Source: Sambucus nigra
Taxonomy: Eukaryota; Streptophyta; Magnoliopsida; Dipsacales; Adoxaceae
Direction: 5' to 3'
Length of the DNA stretch: 64,000 bases
NCBI GenBank assembly: GCA_949130495.1
Contig: OX422220.1
Coordinates: 128,128,268 to 128,192,267, forward strand
Shown one piece after another: positions 26,821-38,338 of the stretch (positions are counted from its first letter, which is position 1; every line of letters begins with the position of its first letter). The position numbers were made by a program, and so were the translations under genes. Under the pieces are notes generated by a model, which saw nothing but the letters and a program-made list of their open reading frames with translations, searched no databases and was not told where the DNA came from.

Positions 26821-27874
26821 AACTTCCCCACTTACAAGAATTTCGTCCTTGAAATTTAGCTAAGCCTAATACTCCAAAGCTCAACTAGTTCCTACTACAC
26901 TTATCCTGACTAATCCAATACCCAAACCTCTAACTTCCGACGCCGAATTTATTTTAATTTATTTTAAGTTTTATAAAACCAATTTTAACAACTAGGGCAC
27001 CCATACACCCTTTATTCAAGCTTTACTCGTACCAATCATAATGAGGCTTCATTTGCCTCCAAAGTTCCATAATTCTAAAGATGTATATATTATACTAGCA
27101 AATTAATAGTGTAAAAATTTTGAATGGTCCAAGGAAATAACTCCTCTCAATTCCTAACATTCGCCACTTTCATGCGGGGGAGGTCTCGCAAGCGAAACCC
27201 AAATAAGGAACCCTCCTAATACACTAATATGTAGCGACGTCGGGGATTAAGAGTTTATTAGATCCGGACTATATTTTAAAAATATTCTTGTGTAAATCAT
27301 TTTGATATGGATTAAAGGCCTATAAAAAGTTTGATTTTGAAAACAGTTTATTTAAAAAAAAATTACGTATAACAATACATATATAAAATGCCTTATGCCC
27401 ATAACACAAGGTCTTAACAATAATCATACATACAATAACATATAACTCCCAAAAATCAGCATAATTATGAGCTAAACTTCCCTGCGCCTCAATAATCCAC
27501 AAATTCTGAACTCTTTTCAGAAATAATATATTGCCATTTATTAGGCTCTTCCATAGCTGGAATACAAAAATTATATAAGTCTAACATATGACTATATACA
27601 AATAAGTAGATTTATCATTGCTAATCAATACACATAACATTTCTTACATTCATAACAAGGTTTATATCTCTCTTCGAGCACATTCCAAAACAATATATTC
27701 CCTCAAATGATAATTTATATAAGAGCCTAACTTGCTCAAAATTCCCTTTCGGGTCATTACATACATAATAGGGCTATAGCACTACCCTCTTATAAATATC
27801 TCCCATACGATATTCCAAAACTCCATATATTAATATTCCTATTCACAAAGGAAAGTAACTTACATCATCCATCT
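26821..27874 (-). other. X 3' untranslated region and polypurine tract
   Basis: There is no coding domain between the gag stop and the 3' LTR. One further copy of the shared ~50-base block lies at 27166-27225. The polypurine tract (minus strand GTGGGGAAGTT) lies at 26821-26833, next to the Tekay-type GGACGAAATTCTTG motif. Confidence 0.7.
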
Positions 27875-28914
27875 CTAGTCCGATTGCCCTTCCTCATCAT
27901 TGGGCTCCCACACAAAGTCCCCTGGTCTAAAATGACCTCGAATCTGCTGTAGGGGTTGCACTTCCAAAATTTCATCAAAATGTGGCCCTTTACCTCTTTT
28001 AGGACAATCTCTCTTTCTATGGCCTATTTCTTTACAAGAGAAACATCTACCCCCTAATCCTCTTGGCCCACCTCGAGGAACAAAACGCCGCTGTGACTCT
28101 CTATAATTCGACTTATACCCGCTGGTATTACTGGCATTCCCTCACCAAACCTACTTGATGAACCCGAATCTCTAAATTTCTTACCCTCTTGCGAACGAAG
28201 ATGATATTCATGACACTTCAACAGTGCCGCATTCACTACCTGGACGAAAGTCACTAACACTGGGCCCTCTAACAAATGCTGTCAAATTCTCCAATCTAAC
28301 CCTCGCATGAACTTCGATATACACTCATATTCCGTATTTAACTCATCAGGTACTAATTTCACCCATCTAGAAAAATCCTCTTCATATTCTGCCACTGTTC
28401 TATTTCCTTGAAACACGTCCATCGGTTTCCTTCTCATTTCCTTCGGAATCAGGGAAGGAAAATACCTTCGATCAAAAAGTTCCCAAAATTCTATTATAGG
28501 CAAAGTATCTCTTTATTCAGATGTGGTGATAGACTCCCACCATTGGAGAGCTGGACCCGTTAACTTAAAGGTGGCTAAAAATTGCTTTTTCACCTCAATA
28601 CACTCAACCATACGGAGGTGCCTCTGCATACTATTCTTCCATCGACTTGCAGCCATTACCTCAACTCCCCCTGAAAACTCTAGAGGATGCCCCTTTCCAG
28701 AATCTTCCTTCACTCTTTCCCACAAAGACAGTCCTAAATGGGTTTGGGCTGCTTGAACGACAAATTGATGCTCCATCATAGAAATGGCAGCAGTCACTGC
28801 GTGTGCCACAATATTGGCAACTTCATCTGTAGTTATAGTACTGGGAGGCAATTGGGGTTCCACATTCTCATACCCTTTGTTTGTCCTGACTGAACGACCT
28901 CTCTTTGATGGCAG
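27875..28914 (-). pseudogene. X gag with intact CCHC zinc knuckle
   Basis: The reading starts at 28914 just after TTTCAG; the homologous ATG of N1 is CTG here, so the start codon is lost. The capsid domain is clear: HPLEFSGGVEVMAASRW, KKQFLATFKLTGPALQWWES, EFWELFDRRYFP, VFQGNRTVAEYEEDFSRWV and KFMRGLDWRI. Two stop interruptions fall near 28511 and 28280. After a frame change, the C-terminal part has a complete CCHC knuckle (C-F-S-C then G-H and C, about 28049-28005) and ends at a stop at 27875-27877. Gag packages element RNA. It is lightly damaged compared with N1. Confidence 0.85.
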
Positions 28915-29030
28915 CTGAAATAAGAACAAGTGTATCAGAACGACTTTCAAATGTTTTTTCATCACAGAAGAAATATGGACGTATGAATACAACAGTCCTA
29001 ATAATAAGGCTCTACATCAAGAACACTTAC
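28915..29030 (-). other. Possible leader intron of X
   Basis: On the minus strand GTAAGT (29030-29025) is a consensus donor, and TTATTTCAG (ending 28915) is a good acceptor immediately before the gag start. Removing the 116 bases would shorten the leader. N1 and B have a related position, N1 with TTTCAG directly before ATG. No transcript evidence is available. Confidence 0.45.
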
Positions 29031-29072
29031 GGAAGATCGTAGTAACCCACACATATCCTAAAGACACTAGAA

Positions 29073-29090
29073 CCTGATGCTCTGATACCA
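29073..29090 (-). other. X primer-binding site
   Basis: Minus strand TGGTATCAGAGCATCAGG, two bases from the end of the 5' LTR. Its first 12 bases match the initiator tRNA-Met type. Confidence 0.9.
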
Positions 29091-30109
29091 CCTGTGATAA
29101 CCCACTCAAAATAATAACGGGTGGCCAGCCCTATACTAAAATAATCAAGAATCGTAAGTGGATCATTCTCAGCATCAACTGACGATCCTAACAATAAACA
29201 TGGCTAACTACCCATTATTTTAAAAAGAGGGCGTCAAAAATTTTAAAACTTTTATCTAACACCAATCAAAACCAACCATACAACAACTAACCAACAACAT
29301 AACATCTAAATATGATGAGGGAAACACATATGCTCCAATAATGTATAAAAGAGTACAATAGAATGTACAAAGTAAAATACCCGAATATGCTCTCGAGTTA
29401 CAGACAATACAAAAATCTGAGAGAGAGAATATAAAAGTGTTAATCTATAATAGTTAGGTATAAACCTGATATACAAACTGAATCAACTAAGACAAAGTGC
29501 CACAATAGTCCTCCACTGCCACAACTCCACAATACACTGGATGGTTGCGGAGGAACACCTAAAATAATACAATATATATATACATAGCAAGATAAAATAT
29601 AAACGGGTTAGAGCCCACGGTGAAATTTTTTTATAGCAAGTGCATTAAAATGCATAATAATTATAAGTGCATTATGACATGATTTAATGGAGTCTCACTC
29701 TCCATAATAATCCAACTCATCTCTCAACTAAAGCGCGCAACTAAACGTATGCACGTGATCTCCAAATAAATGCCCAAATCTAATTAGGCAAATAAATCTA
29801 ACTAAATGCCAATATAAGTATTCAATTAAAATAATCTAACTTATCTCACAATTTACCCCTATCTAAATTTCCATCTAATTCGTATAGTTCAATTTCTAAT
29901 GTAATTGCTCTCTTTTATTTGCTCATTTACTTAACATATAAAGTTTACATAACCATCCTCTTCATACATATACACAATACATAAACATTCTCTTTACTAT
30001 AATTTCTTGTATTCTAGTTATGCCATCAATATATATATATATATATATATATAGGTTATTAGAATCCAAGTGCTAAGGACAAAACTTCTCCCAAGTCTCA
30101 ATATTGCAC

Positions 30110-30485
30110 TGCGTTTCGTGCGTGGGACGTCTCGCAAAGCAAAATCCAAATAACTACTCCTTGACAGTATTGATTTTCAAGATTCATTATGACCTCAATG
30201 CATGATGCATGTAACCCAAATTCTTATTATTCAATTAATTAATTTACTGTTCCCAATTCTCAACAGTGCATGGTGTTTAGTGTGTGGGACGTCTCGCAAA
30301 GAGAAATCGAAATAAGGAACCCCCCGATACACTACTTCTGGCACTGTCGATCGTCGAGATGTATATATTATATATATATGAGAATTAAGTACTAACTTCT
30401 CCTCACTCCCAACATTACACTGTGTTTTGTGCGTGGGACGTCTCGTAAAGTGAAATCCAAACAAGGAACCCCCCCGATACACTAC
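30110..30485 (-). repeat. Three direct copies of the ~50-base block in the X 5' LTR
   Basis: Copies start near 30114, 30276 and 30425. The first is shortened at its right end, after AAATCCAAATAA. They correspond to 24240-24640. Confidence 0.85.
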
Positions 30486-30895
30486 TTCGGGTAATGTTGG
30501 TCGTTGAGGTCCATTATGCCCTCGATACCCTAGTACCAAGCAAAACAATAATATAATAATCATCCAAACAAGCTATAACTCGAGGATGCGGGTTCTCAAT
30601 GCTATAATCTTCCAGGGCATCACACATATATCATCCTGGGGACCACCGGTAGACTAAATGTCACCTACTTCGTGGTCAACTCACACACACAACGTCCAGG
30701 AATCGGTCATAGCTCCTAATCGATCAAGTGAGAACGACACATACCCACGACTTCTCACTCCCAAAATATAATGTGTATCACATAATAATCACCATGGATC
30801 ACTATAACCTGGGGAATATCCACACCCTGCTCATCGAGCCAGGATGCTCACCCTCATCGCGCAACTTCCCAATGATTGCGAGGGGGTATGCTTCA

Positions 30896-30898
<3 letters not shown>

Positions 30899-30990
<92 letters not shown>
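30899..30990. repeat. (TA)n microsatellite
   Basis: A pure TA run of about 92 bases in the X 5' LTR. Confidence 0.95.
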
Positions 30991-30992
<2 letters not shown>

Positions 30993-31737
30993 TTCACATA
31001 AGACATACATACATCATCACATCATATAAATGTATACCATCATATAAGGTGTATATATATCACACTTTTCACATATTCGTAGTATGTTCTTAGGCGTAGA
31101 TGAAATAATAGCATTATTTAGTATATTGCTCTCTCTTGATATACTAATCGTCAATTCTCACACATCTTCCACACTTAGTATACACTAGACTATTTCTCAC
31201 TTGAAGTTTTTGCATCACTTCTGATTATGAATTGTCTCTCAATTCTATTTATGTTAAGGATATTCTCTATCCTAATGCACCTCGATTAGCATTTCTCATT
31301 GTGTGAGATATCTCCCAAATTAATCATCGTTAAGGATATTTCTATATCCGTATGCACATTTATTAGCATTTAATTATTTTCAATCCATAATATGGTTCAA
31401 TCAATCATATGAACCTTTAAAGTTATCCCATTTGGGATTTAATACTACAATCCATTTTCTTTAAGCACATCTTAACTCTCGCTTATAAACCCACAATTAT
31501 CTCTCCCTATGGATTACTCAATAATAGTGGGCTTCCCCACTTAGTCTATATTACATCATTTAATCGGCATTCTCTCGAACTATATCCATAAGACTCTAAT
31601 AATTTTTTATAAGGGAAACTCCCTAAATTCTCCAAAACATACTTCATATAATCCCTATAGAGGTTCCCAATAGATAATTTGGAACGAAACGGAATGAAAT
31701 TCTCCTTAGAAAACATTCCCCCCAAATGCCCTGTTTT

Positions 31738-31862
31738 CGAATCGATTTGGGCCAAATCCAAATCGATTCGGCTGGGGTCCAAATCGATTCGGCTTCAGAC
31801 ACTCAAACCTGTCAAGATGGAACATTCCGAATCGATTCGGGTTGGGGCCGAATAGATTCGGC
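31738..31862. repeat. AATCGATT palindromic motif cluster, X 5' LTR
   Basis: Five near copies of AATCGATTCGG. It is the counterpart of 25868-26072 with fewer copies, so copy number changed between the two LTRs of one element. Confidence 0.85.
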
Positions 31863-32609
31863 ATGTTCTAGGGCTACGAAAATGGCTATTTCTTCAAAGA
31901 CAAAATTCCCAAAAATCATTTTTGATCAACTTCTCTTCTGTTCTCCTCAACCAAATCACATATATAACATTAATATTCATCCAAAAACACATCTAAAATA
32001 ATTTCTATCATCAAATCCATTATACACACAACAAATCTAAGATTTTAACCAAAAGTTAGGTTTTGACAAACTAAACCTGAAACCCATAATTTTAATCCAT
32101 AAATCATGAAATAAAAGGTATACAACAATTATTTTGCAAATTTAATAAGTTGCCTCAAGTTCGTAGGGTCTGATTCTTCGCCGAGATCGCGTATTGGCCG
32201 AAAAATCCACTTTATCTCTCTTTCTCTTCTTCTTTCTTCTTCTTCTCTCTTTCTTTCTTCTATTTCTCTTTCTCTCTAAGGAGAATTGTTTATCCCATAG
32301 GCTTAATAAGCCTTGTCTCCCAAGATACACAACTTTAAATGATAATACACACTTTAAATGACTCGGTAACTTTAATTCGAGCCAAACGAGCTTAAATTAT
32401 TTCGAAACCTAAATAGACCCCAAGTACAGTCATTTTGACTTTCTCGACCCTTCCGGGAACAACTATGCACTCAGAATTGCCATTCGAAATACTTTCTAAC
32501 AACTTCAAATTTTGACCTCAAATGCCAATTTAGTATTTCTCCAAATAAAATGATATTTATTTCTCCCAAAATAAATAAATTATCGTCTCTAAAGTCTCGG
32601 GTTATTACA

Positions 32610-32985
32610 CTATGTTAAATTAAGATGGTGTCAATTTTATCTTTCATTAATGTAACAACATGAAAGAATAGAAATAATATAATTCATCCACACAAATATA
32701 AAAGTTTAAATCATCAAATAATAAATAGATAAATATTGGATAACGAATAAACCATCGGTTCCAAAATAGAATCCATAACATAAGTCTACAGAAATAAAAC
32801 TGAATCCAAATACATCGTCTGATGAATAAAATAAAAGAATCTATCAACTGAAGGGGAAACATGCCCAAAGTAAATACTGAATCATAAATTTTAGTCTAGG
32901 AATGAATAAATGAAGCGTCCATACAATCCTATAAGCGTCAACAAATGCTATAACTAGGCATCACTAGAATGTGTCCTCAAGCTTG
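32610..32985 (-). repeat. B 5' LTR, second piece
   Basis: It begins with the CTATG target copy of X and matches 18460-18830 of the B 3' LTR. It stops abruptly at 32985, where C begins. Confidence 0.85.
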
Positions 32986-33052
32986 GCTGGATAAAGTTTA
33001 TAAAGTTTATAAAGTTTCTGGGCTAAAAATGAAAATTTCCAACTTTCTGGAA

Positions 33053-33316
33053 GTTCGTTCGATATGTCATTAGAACGAGTTTTTCGTTCGAACCAAATGT
33101 CGTTCGAATGAATTTGCCAACGAGTTCCCAGTTTGGCCTCTGTAACTTTGTTCGAAATGTCGTTCGAACGAGATGGATGTTCGAACGAGATTTCCAACGA
33201 GATTTCTAACGAGTTCATTTTTTGAAGACACTAGAACTTCCTTAGAATGTCATTAGAAGGCCGTTCGAACGAGACTTCATTCGAACAAAAAGTCGTTCGA
33301 ACGAGATTTGGCGGGA
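33053..33316. repeat. GTCGTTCGAACGAG palindromic motif cluster, C 5' LTR
   Basis: About ten copies of CGTTCGAACGAG or one-base variants in about 260 bases, centred on the palindrome GTTCGAAC. The cluster lies about 250 bases upstream of a TATA-like run. Confidence 0.85.
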
Positions 33317-33568
33317 ACAGTTAAATGGTAGTTTTTGACAGTTTTCACCCACTTTTCTATTATCTTTACCCACTAATTTTTGACTGGATATCTAAGTGCG
33401 GGAACCAACTTTGGAAAGTGAAATTTTTCATACACATCTATCTCCAAGAGAGAGTTTGAGAGCAAAAGAGAAAAAGAAAAGTTCATGTTTTAAAGTGTCT
33501 ATTTTTCAAAGAAAAATTTCATTTACACTTTAGTTTTCACCTATATTATTTATTCCAAGTATTCTTTT

Positions 33569-33580
33569 TATATATATATA
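33569..33580 (+). promoter_or_regulatory. Candidate TATA box in C 5' LTR
   Basis: TATATATATATA embedded after CTTTT, downstream of the motif cluster. The same site in the 3' LTR is at 39236-39250. The assignment is by sequence only. Confidence 0.45.
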
Positions 33581-34357
33581 CATTGCTTGGAGTTTGGCAC
33601 CGGTTTTTCATCTCTACCGTTTTGAAGAGACGTTTGGGTTTACTTCTAAATCCCACAACGAAGAAGATGTTTACGTTGATTTACCCACTTGGAGAAAGGC
33701 TCCTTGTTCAGGTGACAGTGACCATATAAAGTCCGATTGCTGGATTCCGAGACCACGGTGGAGCTCCGTGTTTATTCACTAGGCAGAGGTTGATACAAGA
33801 AGACGCGCCGGGGATTGAGAGGGATCGAGTCGAGTGTTGTAAGTCATCTTGCTTGTATTAGTAAATTCCATAGTGGATTTGAGGCTAGGGTCGTCTGAGG
33901 TTTTTTCCCGTTGTGGGTTTTTCTTTGTACATCACGGTGTAGTGATTTATTGTTTATTTTATCTTGCTATACTCACATAGAATGCATGCTTAGGTAATTC
34001 AAGATAAAATTTTGTTTTAATCACTACATGTTTAATTTGGTGCGAAATTAAATATTGGGTAATGTTTAGTTAATTTAATTCGAGTCATTTAATTTAATTT
34101 AATAAAATTGAGAAATATGACTTAAGCAAATTCTCTAGGACTTGGGTTAAATTAATTAGTTTAAGTGAAATAAATTTAAATTAGTGTGTGTGTTTTAATT
34201 TTATTTCACTTTGGTTTAATATTAATTTAGGAAGAAATTAAAATTGGTTAAGTTGTTTTAATTGAACCATCATCTTATCGCTTCAGCATCTTTTTATAAA
34301 AGGAAATTATTAATCTTTAAAGGTTGCTATAAAAGTAGAGGGCCTATTGTTCCAACA

Positions 34358-34375
34358 TTGGGTATCAGAGCCAAA
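34358..34375 (+). other. C primer-binding site
   Basis: TTGGGTATCAGAGCCAAA directly after the LTR. It is a slightly altered TGGTATCAGAGCC, the initiator tRNA-Met type common in copia elements. Confidence 0.8.
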
Positions 34376-34409
34376 GCCATAAATTATTTCGTTAAGATCC
34401 TTTAAATAA

Positions 34410-36340
34410 TTTTTGGCTAAATTGAAATTTTCTCCATTCTCAAAATTTCCTATTTTTGATGGTTCTAACTACGCGTACTGGAAAGCGTGTATGAAATAGG
34501 CACTTAAATATATTGATGAAAGGGTTTGATTATCTGTAGTTAACGGGTGGTCTCCACTAACTCATTTAGTAGATAATGAACGTGTTCCCAAACTGACCGA
34601 TAGACGGAGTGAGAATGAGTTTAAACTTTCTAATTTTAATTCCCGAGGTTTAAACGCCTTGTTTAGCACTGTCACACTGGATGAATTCCGACGCATTATG
34701 ACGAGTGAGACCGCTAAAGTATCATGGGATATTTTACGACTCACTCATGAAGGTACTAGTGTCATTAAAGCTTCGAAACTCCAAAACCTCACCACTCAAT
34801 TTGAAACCATCAAAATGAACGATAAAGAATCTTTTGATGAATTTTATGCTAGACTTCCCGATATTGTTAATTCGTCTTTTAACTTGGGAGAGAAAATACC
34901 CAACAACCGAGTTGTAAAGAAAATTTTAAGGTCCCTACAAGATAGATTTATTCCAAAAGTGACCGTTTTAAATTCTTTACCAACTTTAGCCTATATGAAA
35001 TTAGAACTTCTCATAGGTGATTTGCAAACCTATGAACTAGACATGTTTCCCTCTAAAACTAAAAATAAAATTGAAAAGGGAATTGGAAAGAGGAAAACAA
35101 GTAGTACAGAGCGAGAGTGATAGTGACTCGAAAGACATGGCTACGTTTGCTAGAAAATTTCGAATTTATTTTAAATTGAATAAAGATAAATTTAAAAATG
35201 ATTTTAAGAAATTTGATTAATCTAGGCATGATAAAGTCGAGAAGATCCCTAAAACTATTAATGAAAATTTAAATAGGGACGAGTCAAATAAGTGTTTTAG
35301 TTGTGAGGGTTATGGCCATAGGACTTTTGAGTGTCTCCCTAAACTAAGGAGAGAGGGTAAGCGACCCATTTCATATAATGCGACCCTTAGTGACAGTGAT
35401 AAGGAAGAGGGACCCGATTCCATCACTAAGCCTAATTTTGTGTCTTTTATGGCCAGTCATGTGAGCAACAATACTGAATCTTCTCATGAAGATATTCAAA
35501 CACATGCCACTTTCGAGGTCAAAGTTTATGATTCCCTTATTTTTTATGGTAGTGAGAGAGAAGAAGAAAGAGACAGTGAAAATGAAGAAGAGGATGATGT
35601 GAGTGAACTTCAAAATGATTTTCAAGAACTTTATGAATAATCTATTAAATTAAAAAGAGCTAATTTGAAGTTAGAAGCGAATTTAAGAGAGTGTGTCAAG
35701 GTCGTTGATGAGAGTGCGTTAGTGGAAGACCTTAGGATAAGAGAGATAGCTCTTTGTGAGAAGCTTGAATATATAGAAGGCGGGAGAGATAGCCTTAGAG
35801 ATTTAATGGAATCCTTAAAAAATGAGCTTCTTGAGTTTCAAGAGAGAAATGGTTTGTTAGAGTCTAGAATTTTAGAATTAGAAGAACAATTGAAAGAATC
35901 TAGTAATGTCAAATTTGATTTGGAGTGTAGGTCCGAAAAACTTGATAAAATCTTAGGCACGGTCCAAATAAAAAATGACACTTTTGGTTTAGGCTTCGAT
36001 ACTTGTAATGAATCAACTCAAAAAGGCAAAAGCAATGTTTCAGGATAATCGCCTAGGAAAGCCTTTAGAGATCACTCCTTAGGTAAATCTTTTCGTCGTG
36101 AGTTCAAATGTTCACATTGTGGTCGAAAACGTCATCTTAGGAATTTTTTTTTTGATCTTAAATGAGTTCCTAGAAAATCCAAAGGTAAGGTAATCGAGGT
36201 AGCCAAGATTCCTACACCCCGAGATCGTCATTCGTCATTAGTTTGGGTTAGGAGATCCGACTTGGTAGCTTTACAAGATAGGGTATTTGATTCTCATTTA
36301 CTTTCACATGGTTCCTCCCTTGCAAAATCTAAAGGTTGAA
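34410..36340 (+). pseudogene. C gag: copia-type capsid, two zinc knuckles and a coiled coil
   Basis: The reading starts with FPIFDGSNYAYWKACMK, the N-terminal block of copia gag proteins. Two early stops follow (34497, near 34528). A 153-codon open segment (34659-35120) carries WDILRLTHEGTSVIKASKLQ and FDEFYARLPDIVNSSF, the UBN2-type gag domain. After a frameshift near 35100 comes a CCHC knuckle (CFSCEGYGHRTFEC, about 35293). An acidic stretch and a Leu/Glu-rich coiled coil (35665-36048) follow, then a second, damaged knuckle (CSHCGRKRHLR). No pol follows. The start ATG is not identifiable. Confidence 0.8.
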
Positions 36341-38338
36341 TGTGTTAGTTTTGTTTGCATACTTTAGCTTTTGTACTTAATGATATATTCTCATGCTAAA
36401 TGTATGTTTGTTTAATCATTTTCTAGTCTATGCTCCATGCTTAATCACATGCTAGAATTATGATTTTTTTTACCTATTGTATTTTATTTCTTTCATTTTT
36501 GTTTGCATTAAATGAAAAATATAAAAAGATTTTTGTTTATAATTTGGGTTTTTATCTCTTGGAATTTAAGCTTAATGAAAAATTCAAATGATTTTTGTGT
36601 GTCTTTTGAGTATATATTTTTATTTTTGGTCAAAAATTTGAAAAACTCAAAAAGATGTTTTTGTGTGTATTTTTGTTTGACACACTTTATGTGGCGTATA
36701 CTTGTGTTTGAATCCCATCTTTTACGCTCCCATGTGTTTAGAACTTTTGGTTTAGATTGTCAATCCTTATTATGTTCTTTACCATGCTTACATGGAGTAG
36801 TTAGATTTTGTGTTGATATAATGGATTCTATTTTTTATATGCCGCTTTTCACACATGCATGAGCTCTTTTGAAATTTAACTTCACATGTTATATTTGATC
36901 CTTGTGAGATGTTCTCCTATCAAGCTTGTCATCTACATATTTGTGACCTAGGAGGACTAGTGCATGTCAAAATCCGTTGCACGTGAGATTTGTGTGAAAA
37001 ATAAAAAATTATATATTTAAATGTGCACGGGGAAGGGCTCTTAAAGGATTTATTATCCTTTGCTAATATTAAGCCACTGTTTGTTTGGACCTAAAAGAAA
37101 TACATGATCCAAAGGCCTAAAAAGAAAATATGGCATTAAAAGAAAAATAATATGCCAAGGCCTTATATGTTTGATTGATATATTCATTCAAAATTAATAT
37201 AGGCTTATTGAGGGAGATTGCATGGTATATCAACGGTTTGCACAATGTTCGTTTACCCTAGTAGACTTTCAATGTCATAACTCTATTGGTTTGTAGAATC
37301 ATCAATATACTAGGCTTGTGTGCATTGTGTATGTTTGTTCATTGATTTCAATCTATTTTATCACATGAGGTTATATTCAAATGTGATGAAGTTTGCAATC
37401 AATTGAGAACTCCGTGAACATGTTTTAAGTGATTAGGTCTAAATTTAATTGTTACTAGTTCACACCCCAAAATTTCCGTTTCAATATGACACATTTATGC
37501 TATAAGAGTGTGAAAAAATTATGTTATTTTGTTGTGTCATTTTGTTGTTTATATCTATATATGTGTACTTGAGTCTATTAGGTATATATTATGTATACAT
37601 ATATTTGATATTTTTATTTAGTCTTTGACTTGCTTTCTAGTCCATCTATGCTTTAATTCATAATTGGTATTCATCTTGTTGCATTCTTCTTGATATCACA
37701 TGCTTAATACTTATGTATCATATTGATATCTGTTTCTTACATCTTCGTTGGTATCCATTATTATTTGTTGGATTATTTGTGATTTTGTTTCCCATGTGCT
37801 TTAACGTTCTCATCACTTTATGCACAATTACATGTTTTAGCTTGTTATCCCATTCTATTTATACCTTGCTTAGTTTAAAGAGTGTATATACTTTATTTGG
37901 GGGAGATAAGTTAATGTTTGATTCTTTAACCTTTGTCTATTCCTGAACAAAAAAGCGGGAGAATGATAGGGGAAGAAATGGTATCTAAACCTATTGTAAT
38001 CGTATCTTAGTTTGGGGGAGATTTATCTTAGGGGGAGACGTTTTTCTAAGTTGATCATAGTTGATAAAGGGAGAGAATTAATTTAGGGGGAGTACTTACT
38101 TTACTTGCATTAAATATTTTGATTTGATATTCCCTATGCGTGTAATGTGTTTGCTTAAGTGTGCAGGAATTATATTATAAGTGACAACATTCACCAGCAA
38201 GGATCATGATCCTTAGGTTGTTTGAGTCAAGCATTGTATTTTTATTTTGGGTGCGACTTTTTGTCAGTCTAGTAAAGCTTGACGACCCTTTAGGATATTT
38301 TATTGGTTTTTGTCCCGGAATAGCCAAAGGGGGAGATT
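36341..38338 (+). other. C noncoding 3' region with repeated GGGGGAGA tracts
   Basis: About 2 kb of T-rich sequence without a recognisable domain where pol should be. GGGGGAGAT or close variants recur at about 37900, 38013, 38031 and 38082, and finally as AAAGGGGGAGAT (38325-38336), directly before the 3' LTR. The last is the polypurine tract; the others look like duplicates of it. Confidence 0.65.

Larger units (their letters stand above)
23130..32609 (-). mobile_element. X: gag-only element with 3.5-3.7 kb LTRs and perfect TSD
   Basis: Terminal LTRs at 23130-26820 (3') and 29093-32609 (5') flank only 2.27 kb of internal DNA. The 5-bp target duplication CTATG lies at 23125-23129 and 32610-32614 inside the B LTR. 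PBS, gag with an intact CCHC knuckle, and a polypurine tract are present; protease, RT and integrase are absent. This is the architecture described for plant TR-GAG elements, non-autonomous elements encoding only gag. Mobilisation would need enzymes from an autonomous relative, which is inference. Confidence 0.92.
29093..32609 (-). repeat. X 5' LTR (3517 bp)
   Basis: The plus strand starts TGTGATAACCC and ends GGTTATTACA. It is very similar to 23130-26820. The main differences are microsatellite lengths and small gaps, so the insertion is younger than B and N1. Confidence 0.9.
32986..34357 (+). repeat. C 5' LTR, 5'-truncated (1372 bp)
   Basis: It starts at an internal AAAGTTTATAAAGTTT point of the LTR and ends TTCCAACA two bases or fewer before the PBS. 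It matches 38670-40054 almost base for base. Confidence 0.85.

Noticed and set aside
36512..37946. Small hydrophobic ORFs in the C 3' region as a possible env-like gene
   Set aside because: They are T-rich frames with no signal peptide or envelope-like layout, short and separated by stops.
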